In this document: positions 1 to 5,175 of the stretch, piece by piece | Layout: every line of letters starts with the position of its first letter | Numbering within the stretch: position 1 is the first letter of the stretch | From: Candidatus Parvarchaeota archaeon | GTDB lineage: Archaea; Nanobdellota; Nanobdellia; Parvarchaeales; Parvarchaeaceae | Length of the DNA: 6,025 nucleotides | NCBI GenBank assembly: GCA_027366075.1 | Contig: DAHXLI010000039.1 | Location: forward strand, 1 to 6,025 | Direction: 5' to 3' | Program-made: the position numbers and the translations under genes | Notes under the pieces: generated by a model | Seen by the model: the letters and a program-made list of their open reading frames with translations, nothing else | What the model was told of the DNA's origin: nothing | Database searches by the model: none

Positions 1-462
1 AACATCGATGTGGTAAAAGAAGACTTCACTCCCTCGATATACAATAAGCTTCGAACGCTGACATTTAATCCCGCAAGACGATCGCTCATAGTATTGGACG
101 ATTTTAACAACGTTGAGCTTTTGGACAAAAACAGCCAAATAAAGGTCCTAAATCTTATGGATGAACTGGCGCAGAGGATGGCAATGCTCTTAGTAGAAAA
201 CAGAGACGAGGGGGTCGAGAAAGACTTTAAGAAATTGGGTAAAAAATTCGAAAAACATGAGATAGGTGGGCTGCCGCGCGATGACCTACGGCAAGTTATT
301 TTAGACCGATTAAATATGGTAAGGCCGATACCTAGAAAAAGCTTAGAGCCTTTTACTGAAGAAGAGTATAACAAAATATTCAAGAAATCTGGTGGAAATC
401 CGAGAATCGCTCTTCTGATTTGCTCTGCTCTCTATGATCAGAAGCAGTCAAACCTGATATAA
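1..462 (+). CDS. AAA+ ATPase, Orc1/Cdc6-like, C-terminal part (5' end outside window)
   Basis: The reading frame is open from base 1, so the gene starts upstream; the GTG at base 10 is only the first possible start codon in view and is unlikely to be the real one. A Walker B segment is visible at bases 85-102 (LIVLDD), preceded by basic residues, followed by a sensor-1-like strand around 181-204 (MAMLLVEN). A lid region follows, with GLPRDDLRQVILDRL at about 268-312 and the sensor-2-like motif SGGNPRIAL at 388-414. The Walker A loop must lie outside the window. This order is that of Orc1/Cdc6-related or AAA_16/AAA_22-type archaeal ATPases, which couple ATP binding to DNA or protein remodelling. 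The protein ends about 15 residues after the sensor-2 helix, so the winged-helix DNA-binding domain of true Orc1/Cdc6 is absent at the C-terminus. The substrate cannot be told. The stop lies 29 bases before the next gene. Confidence 0.72.
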   Translation, partial: NIDVVKEDFTPSIYNKLRTLTFNPARRSLIVLDDFNNVELLDKNSQIKVLNLMDELAQRMAMLLVENRDEGVEKDFKKLGKKFEKHEIGGLPRDDLRQVILDRLNMVRPIPRKSLEPFTEEEYNKIFKKSGGNPRIALLICSALYDQKQSNLI

Positions 463-491
463 AATTCATTTTCTAGATCTTAATAACCTTT

Positions 492-1334
492 ATGAAACTT
501 GAACTGCGGACTACAATATTGATGCTGTTTATATTTACTTTAAGCCTGGTCGGGTCTCTTCTTTTTACGCTCGGTACTGTAAATTATTACAGCCTATTGA
601 GCGCAAGTTCCGGTGTTAAGGTTTCGTATTTCCCGCCTTATTTTGAGCTCCTTTACATAGTAGTTGGCATACTTGTTTTCACCGGAATAGTGCTTCTGCT
701 GATAAGACTGCATCTGACTAAGATAATCACGGTATTCTTCGTGTTCATCTCAGTGTTAGTGTTATCGGAGTTCTTCGATATACTTCTATCGCCGCTCTTA
801 AATGTGATTGGGACAAACGTAATATTTATCTCTCTTGCCACGGCCATCCTATTAACGATTTATTACTTCAAATATGCGGACAATATGAGCAGAAACGTAG
901 TAAACGTAATGATATTTATCACGATAGGTGCGGTCGTTTCCCTCGCTTTGGGCCCGATACCCGCGCTTATTCTGATAGGGGTAATAGGGGTTTATGACTA
1001 TATCGCAGTATTCGTGACAAAGCATATGATAACTTTGGCGAACGGTCTGACTAGCGGGTCTTTTCTAGCAGGTATAACGCTCGCTGCAAAGAAACAGGTA
1101 AGAAGGTTGGCGCTTCTTGGCGGTGGCGACATAGTTTTCCCTGCAGTATTCATCAACGCGGTCGCATTAAGTTATCCGATTGGCGTAACTATCTCCGTAT
1201 TCGCAACAGCGGTCCTAGGGCTTTCATTGATCTTATTCTTCGGCAAAAAAGGCAAAGCTTATCCTGCTATGGCGGTAATCGCCCCATTGCAGATACTGGC
1301 GTTCGGAGCCTGTATTTTAGTCAGGTTTATTTGA
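492..1334 (+). CDS. Presenilin/signal-peptide-peptidase-like intramembrane aspartyl protease (family A22)
   Basis: This is a 280-residue multi-pass membrane protein of the archaeal presenilin-homologue (A22, SPP_2) type, which cleaves transmembrane segments within the lipid bilayer. About nine hydrophobic helices can be read at roughly residues 9-30, 51-70, 76-95, 104-126, 134-153, 154-177, 205-225, 229-250 and 256-278, matching the nine-helix presenilin fold. The two catalytic aspartates are present: YD at 168-169 (bases 993-998) and GGGD at 210-213 (bases 1119-1130), fitting the family GxGD signature. The third signature, PAL, appears as PAM at 258-260 (bases 1263-1271). The length matches archaeal homologues. 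The ATG at 492 directly precedes a short polar stretch and the first helix. The 29-base upstream gap is AT-rich, with no Shine-Dalgarno and no convincing TATA box. The gene sits 4 bases before the MIP18-family gene, so the two are probably co-transcribed. Substrates are unknown. Confidence 0.88.
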   Translation: MKLELRTTILMLFIFTLSLVGSLLFTLGTVNYYSLLSASSGVKVSYFPPYFELLYIVVGILVFTGIVLLLIRLHLTKIITVFFVFISVLVLSEFFDILLSPLLNVIGTNVIFISLATAILLTIYYFKYADNMSRNVVNVMIFITIGAVVSLALGPIPALILIGVIGVYDYIAVFVTKHMITLANGLTSGSFLAGITLAAKKQVRRLALLGGGDIVFPAVFINAVALSYPIGVTISVFATAVLGLSLILFFGKKGKAYPAMAVIAPLQILAFGACILVRFI

Positions 1335-1338
1335 TTTT

Positions 1339-1644
1339 ATGGAGATAGCGGTAAAAAAGGAGGATGTGATATCCGCATTGAAGCAGTGCTTTGACCCGGA
1401 GATCCCGGTAAACATATACGATCTTGGTCTTATCTACGAAATAAAAATAGACGTGAGAAAGGTAGAGATAATCATGAGCCTGACTTCCCCTTTCTGCCCG
1501 GTCACGGATTACATGGTCGATGACATCAAGAAAAAGGTACAGGAGATCGCTGGCGCCGAAAAAGTAGATTTAGATATAGTTTTTGAGCCGCCTTGGAACC
1601 AGAGTATGATGTCAGACGAAGCTAAAGCACAGCTCGGGCTTTAA
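1339..1644 (+). CDS. MIP18 family (DUF59) protein, SufT/PaaD-like Fe-S maturation factor
   Basis: This 101-residue single-domain protein shows the DUF59/MIP18 pattern along its whole length. DPEIPVNIYDLGLIYEI spans residues 19-35, the conserved cysteine C53 lies in LTSPFCPVTDYM (48-59), and the C-terminal FEPPWNQSMMSDEAK (82-96) is typical of the family. Members assist assembly or delivery of iron-sulfur clusters (SufT in bacteria, CIA2/MIP18 in eukaryotes); the conserved cysteine is the functional residue in characterised relatives. A cytosolic place of action is expected, since there is no signal peptide or hydrophobic helix. The ATG at 1339 lies 4 bases after the protease stop, so translation is likely coupled. 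No suf or isc genes are visible nearby, so a role in Fe-S delivery is inferred from family alone. The family assignment is very secure; the exact partner is not known. Confidence 0.92.
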   Translation: MEIAVKKEDVISALKQCFDPEIPVNIYDLGLIYEIKIDVRKVEIIMSLTSPFCPVTDYMVDDIKKKVQEIAGAEKVDLDIVFEPPWNQSMMSDEAKAQLGL

Positions 1645-1658
1645 AGAAGAGTTAATGA

Positions 1659-1719
1659 TTTTTAGATGCCTTCAAGCAGCGCGGAATATTAATCTAAGAA
1701 CTTTTTCTCTTTTATTTTG
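1659..1719 (+). terminator. Probable T-tract termination region for the + strand cluster
   Basis: On the + strand a run of five T lies at 1659-1663, just after the DUF59 stop, and a stronger pyrimidine tract at 1701-1719 has 14 T in 19 bases. Archaeal RNA polymerase terminates at T-rich non-template tracts without needing a hairpin, so these are plausible stop points for the rightward transcript. The second tract lies within the last codons of top6A, where it encodes the lysine-rich C-terminus on the other strand, so it may be only a coding by-product. No clear hairpin is seen. On the - strand, the sequence beyond the top6A stop has no comparable T run before it enters the DUF59 gene. Confidence 0.35.
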
Positions 1720-2786
1720 TCCGGTAAATATTGTTCGGTCATAAACGAAAGTCCTTTCGCCGTGAATGCGTCTAGTTCTACCTTAGCGTTTAACTTCTCC
1801 ATCTTCTCGAATTCTGCGGTCCAGGCTTTATTATTCTTGAACCAGTCGTATTTTTTCATCTGCTGCAGTCTAGATTGGTCTACTTCCTTGAATTTTATCA
1901 GGTGCCTTTTCAGGCCGTATCTTTCTATGTCGTCCGCTAGCAGTCCCATGAATCTTGCCTCTGGCAACGCTAACTTTTCCGCCGCGTGAGCAAGCGCTAT
2001 GGAACCAAATTTTATCGCAGAATATATATAGAACCCCCATGGGTCGAAGTCCGTTAGTATATACACCGGCAACTTGTGCTCTTGGTAAAGTCTCTGTAGC
2101 AGACGCCTTATCCCTCTCGTAGCCTGACCCTGACTTGCGATGATCACACAACCTAATTTTTTCCAAGCTTTGTCTTCGTTAAGCCTGTCCCAAATCGTCT
2201 GTTTTTCCATGTATATCACGAACTTTGCGTCTACTTTTTTAAAGGTGAGGTCTTCCACATTGCTCGGGATAGCCCAACCGCCGCTTCCCATCTTTGACCA
2301 GTCTATGATATCGTCCCTATCTTCCACTATGACTTCGCCGGCGACCGCTCCCGCTTTGTTCGCATTTATGTTAAGCTGCTCCCTTGTAAGGTCCGTTATG
2401 ACTTCTAAGTCTTCTATCGCTTTGTTGGTCTCTGTCTGGTCGTCTACAACATCTATCTTAGTACCCGGTATGGTCCGCCTTATCTGGTAAAATGCGGACC
2501 TTAAACTAGTGTGCTTCCCGCTTTCTATCAGCTCTTTGCTCAGTGCGGCCATAGCGACCGTCTGTGTAAATTTTCTAACGTGACCTACGTTTAGAAAATA
2601 TCTTCTTGAAAGTCCTTCGCCTAAGGTAACCATCCTCTTTTCTTCGCTGTACTTTATGTTAGATATGCCTCTGGTCGGCAAAGTAAAATAAGGGTTTTCG
2701 CCTTTTATTATCTGGTTGTATATCCCTTCGCCCAGATTTGTAAGGACCTCTATACTCTTTTTCTTCGAGCTTTTTGTTTCTGCCAT
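1689..2786 (-). CDS. top6A: DNA topoisomerase VI subunit A (Spo11-like)
   Basis: This is the 365-residue catalytic subunit of type IIB topoisomerase VI, which makes the double-strand break and forms the 5'-phosphotyrosyl link while the B subunit binds ATP. The winged-helix (CAP-like) domain covers about residues 65-135 and holds the expected catalytic tyrosine, Y100, in SLRSAFYQIRR (codon at 2487-2489); most relatives have YY here, this one FY. The Toprim domain follows, with metal-binding E194 in IYMEKQTIWDRL, the loop ASQGQATRGIRRLLQRL (218-234) and the DxD pair D246/D248 in LTDFDPWGFYIYS. The C-terminal YDWFKNNKAW and LSFMTEQYLPDKI segments are also typical. The length is normal for archaeal Top6A. 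The ATG at 2786 is 2 bases beyond the top6B stop, so both subunits are made from one message. An upstream GGGAG is about 13 bases away, rather far for a ribosome binding site. All key residues are present, so an active enzyme is expected. Confidence 0.97.
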   Translation of the reverse strand: MAETKSSKKKSIEVLTNLGEGIYNQIIKGENPYFTLPTRGISNIKYSEEKRMVTLGEGLSRRYFLNVGHVRKFTQTVAMAALSKELIESGKHTSLRSAFYQIRRTIPGTKIDVVDDQTETNKAIEDLEVITDLTREQLNINANKAGAVAGEVIVEDRDDIIDWSKMGSGGWAIPSNVEDLTFKKVDAKFVIYMEKQTIWDRLNEDKAWKKLGCVIIASQGQATRGIRRLLQRLYQEHKLPVYILTDFDPWGFYIYSAIKFGSIALAHAAEKLALPEARFMGLLADDIERYGLKRHLIKFKEVDQSRLQQMKKYDWFKNNKAWTAEFEKMEKLNAKVELDAFTAKGLSFMTEQYLPDKIKEKKFLD

Positions 2787-2788
2787 GT

Positions 2789-4672
2789 TTATTCTGTTTC
2801 TCCCGGCCCTTCTTCCGCGGAGTCGGCATCCGAAGCTATCTTGCTGGAGACCACTTCGTTCGTGCTTAGACTCTCTTTTACATTAGCCTCTACCTCTTCC
2901 TTCTTCTTTTCAAGAAGACCTTCTATCTTCGCCTTTATTTTTTTCTCTTCTAATTTAGTGAGTTTCGACAGGGAATACGCAAGCTCGACTCCATATGTAT
3001 CAAATAGGTTTATTCTTTCTTGGAAAAGATTACTTTTGTGTTTCTTGCTTAAGAATTGGGATAAATTTCTGACTATTTCCTGCAGGGCTAGCTTTATTTC
3101 TTTTACTATTACGGGATAACTCGCTACGGCGACCTTTCCCTCGTTTGTATAAGGCACCCAAACAGATGCGAGATGGACCATAAAAACCATATTACCGACA
3201 GGTACGCGGTTTTCTACTTTTATGCCGTATCTTGCGTAGTCTACGCCGAGAAAACTCTGGGTTATCGCACATGACGAAGAATCAAAAAGCAGCGGTATTT
3301 TATTCGCGTATCTCAAAAGTACTGCCTTCTCATTTGTTATGTTTCCGCCATACGCAACGGCTGCTTCTATCTGGAACGGCATGCCTCTATAAACTTCTGG
3401 TTTTCTTTCGACCGCCTTCACGAAGTCCGGTTTGAATTCCAATTTTAATCTCTTCTCTAGCTCGACCACGCCTATCGGAGAAAGACAATCGGTTTGCGGT
3501 CTCATTAGATCTAGAGACTGTAGCGCTTTCAGCAGAGAATTAGCCTGCGTTCTATCCACGTCTGTGGCTTTCATCTTCGGGTCAAGCCCTACTCCTTTTA
3601 ATGTAGAGTCCGCAACTGCGCCACTTACTCTTGAAAGTTCATTTTCAAGCGTCCCTTTTAACGTTCTCTCGGTAGAGCCCTTTAGTATGCGCATAAATAT
3701 CCCGATCTCCAGGCCTTGCGGGTGCGGCTTTATGGACGTAGCCTCCTTTGGAAGTTCTTCAGAAACTCGTTTGTAATTTATTTTTTCCCCATTTGGGTTT
3801 GTGTAATGTATCATTGCTGATGGATTCACTAGAGAAGTCCTTCTGATGTATTCATCTACTCCCTTGCTGCCTGCCAGATATAGCGCTTCTATTTCCAATT
3901 CTACTTGCGTCCCGTGTTCATATGGAAAATCGACTTCTCCTTTTTCCACGACCTCTGGTTCATTTTTAGTTATATTTATCTGTACCTTCATCATCGTGGC
4001 TCTCTTAGCACTTTTAATTTTTGAGACGACCGTAGCGGGCTTGCCCGTGGTCAATTGAGAATAAAGGACAGCAGAGTGTATGCCTATTCCTTGCTGGCCT
4101 CTGCCTTGCTTCATAGATTGGAACTTGCTACCATAAAGCATCCTGCCAAATATGTCCGGCATCTTAGAAACTGGTATCCCGGGGCCATTATCCATGACTT
4201 TTATACTGAATATCGGTGCAGTCTTTTTAAGACTTAGTTGCGAACCGTTGACGGTCGCTTCCATCTTATTGTTATTTTCCGAAACTGTGAATTCCTGGTC
4301 CCCGAACTTGAATATCGCTTTGCCGCCTCGCATTTGCCTGGTGTCTGTTTTGCCTTTGTACAAAATGCTATAAACGTTCTTCTGCACCATCATCTGCGCG
4401 ATATTCTGCTTCTCGTTCATCATCTGGTAATTTTCGCTCATCGCCTTGACTTCTACAGTTATCTCTGGGAGAGTCACCTTTTCTTTTTTATTTTCCTCTG
4501 AATAACCAAGCTCTTCGCAGGCATCTAGAGAATTGTCAACGGCTTCTTTTACACAAGTAAGAAGCGCTTTTTGTTTGTTATCAAAACCTAGAAGGTGCCT
4601 GTTCTTTTCGAAGAATTCTGTAACACTTATAGCACGTTGCTTCTTCGCTAGTTCTTCAGCTATATCTTCCAT
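2789..4672 (-). CDS. top6B: DNA topoisomerase VI subunit B (GHKL ATPase)
   Basis: This 627-residue ATPase subunit of topoisomerase VI dimerises on ATP binding and drives strand passage through the gap cut by Top6A. The start (EELAKKQRAISVTEFFEKN) is the normal family N-terminus, supporting the ATG at 4672. GHKL motifs in order: N-box KEAVDNSLDA (42-51; expected catalytic base E43, metal-binding N47), G1 DNGPGIP (161-167), GRMLYGSKF (176-184), and the glycine-rich ATP-lid motif GRGQQGIGIHSAVLYSQL (190-207). An H2TH region follows at about 315-400. The transducer domain carries the switch lysine K458 in RYANKIPLLFD. The tail (571-627) is a lysine/glutamate-rich probable coiled coil ending in an acidic stretch. 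Three oddities stand out: about 80 extra residues between N-box and G1, and altered DNA-contact motifs at 267-270 and 479-482. The gene overlaps the KH gene by 17 bases and sits 2 bases before top6A. Confidence 0.97.
   Translation of the reverse strand: MEDIAEELAKKQRAISVTEFFEKNRHLLGFDNKQKALLTCVKEAVDNSLDACEELGYSEENKKEKVTLPEITVEVKAMSENYQMMNEKQNIAQMMVQKNVYSILYKGKTDTRQMRGGKAIFKFGDQEFTVSENNNKMEATVNGSQLSLKKTAPIFSIKVMDNGPGIPVSKMPDIFGRMLYGSKFQSMKQGRGQQGIGIHSAVLYSQLTTGKPATVVSKIKSAKRATMMKVQINITKNEPEVVEKGEVDFPYEHGTQVELEIEALYLAGSKGVDEYIRRTSLVNPSAMIHYTNPNGEKINYKRVSEELPKEATSIKPHPQGLEIGIFMRILKGSTERTLKGTLENELSRVSGAVADSTLKGVGLDPKMKATDVDRTQANSLLKALQSLDLMRPQTDCLSPIGVVELEKRLKLEFKPDFVKAVERKPEVYRGMPFQIEAAVAYGGNITNEKAVLLRYANKIPLLFDSSSCAITQSFLGVDYARYGIKVENRVPVGNMVFMVHLASVWVPYTNEGKVAVASYPVIVKEIKLALQEIVRNLSQFLSKKHKSNLFQERINLFDTYGVELAYSLSKLTKLEEKKIKAKIEGLLEKKKEEVEANVKESLSTNEVVSSKIASDADSAEEGPGETE
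4214..4435 (-). other. Insertion within the Top6B ATPase domain (about residues 80-153)
   Basis: In compact archaeal Top6B proteins the N-box asparagine and the G1-box aspartate are about 35 residues apart; here N47 and D161 are 114 apart. The extra part begins with a methionine/glutamine-rich probable helix (MMNEKQNIAQMMVQKN). It continues with a basic turn (KGKTDTRQMRGGK) and then alternating hydrophobic/polar segments that look like beta strands (AIFKFGDQEFTV and KMEATVNGSQLSL), and it rejoins the core strand at FSIKVMDNG. Frame and codon use do not change across it and there is no stop, so it is a genuine protein domain insertion rather than an intron or sequencing error. Its function is unknown. 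Confidence 0.75.
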
Positions 4673-5174
4673 TTTCGTACTTTTCGAGCTTTCTTCTGTC
4701 TATTAACAAGAACACACTATCATGTTTTGCGCCATTTAAAAGCATTTCGACGGCTGAGACGGCAAGCTCAATATTTTCATAAGCGCCGATTATACTTATA
4801 GTTTTACCTGATATTTTTATGTAACAAGAAGTCGCCATACTAAGTCTCTTTTTTATCATTCCTCTGCTGCCTATGACCCGCCCCATCAATTCTATTTGTC
4901 TTTTTTGGGAGTTGGCGTAGTCTCCGATGTTCATTATAGACAGATCGTAATTGTCATCAAGCAGCAAAAGCGAGGTCTTAGGGTCGAACCCGCGATTGAA
5001 GGCCATTATCGCATTCTTCACTAGTGATATGTTTATGGCATTTTCTGAAGTGAGGTTGACATTGTTGTCTGCTAGCTTTATCTCTACCCCAAGTTCTGCT
5101 ATTTTTGCCAAAAATTTCTTCTGGCCTAGCAGGTCTTTTGCTCTTTTGACTGTTATTGTTATCTGATCTTCCAC
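4656..5174 (-). CDS. KH-domain RNA-processing protein, archaeal Dim2/Pno1-like
   Basis: This 172-residue protein matches the archaeal Dim2/Pno1 family, whose eukaryotic relatives bind the 3' end of small-subunit rRNA during ribosome assembly. The C-terminal KH domain (about 90-150) is clear: LMGRVIGSRGMIKKRLS holds the RNA-gripping GxxG loop as GSRG at 102-105, followed by YIKISGKTISIIG and an AVEMLLNGAKHDSVF segment typical of this family. The N-terminal half (about 3-62) reads as a second, degenerate KH-like unit without a GxxG loop, as is usual for these proteins. The start is GTG at 5172-5174, 1 base after the elp3 stop; no other start fits the family N-terminus better. The last 17 bases overlap the start of top6B, so translation of these genes is probably coupled. 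In other archaea this gene often neighbours a RIO kinase and eIF1A; neither is in view. Confidence 0.88.
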   Translation of the reverse strand: MEDQITITVKRAKDLLGQKKFLAKIAELGVEIKLADNNVNLTSENAINISLVKNAIMAFNRGFDPKTSLLLLDDNYDLSIMNIGDYANSQKRQIELMGRVIGSRGMIKKRLSMATSCYIKISGKTISIIGAYENIELAVSAVEMLLNGAKHDSVFLLIDRRKLEKYENGRYS

Positions 5175-5175
5175 G

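Noticed and set aside
463..491. Possible promoter before the presenilin-like gene (AT-rich stretch with TTAATAA)
   Set aside because: It is only 29 bases long, TTAATAA is within 10 bases of the start codon and so too close for a TATA box, and no BRE-like element is visible.
1359..1366. GGAGG directly followed by ATG inside the DUF59 gene
   Set aside because: The motif touches the ATG with no spacing, the ATG is out of frame with the DUF59 domain, and GGAGG here is just Lys-Glu-Asp codons.
1645..1688. Small RNA or hairpin in the convergent gap
   Set aside because: No stem of useful length could be found by eye and the gap is too short for an independent RNA gene.
2140..2490. Open frame of 116 codons on the + strand
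   Set aside because: It is antisense to the winged-helix and Toprim part of top6A; the serine/leucine-rich translation is what the complement of a coding strand gives.
3432..3776. Open frame of 114 codons on the + strand
   Set aside because: It lies wholly antisense to the H2TH and adjoining part of top6B, has a low-complexity Ser/Phe-rich translation and no family pattern; it is a shadow of the real gene.
1689..4672. Topo VI-like genes as part of a mobile or defence (mini-A / GHKL-type) system
   Set aside because: Both subunits are full length with intact catalytic tyrosine, Toprim, H2TH, transducer and switch lysine, and they sit among housekeeping genes; this is the cellular topoisomerase.
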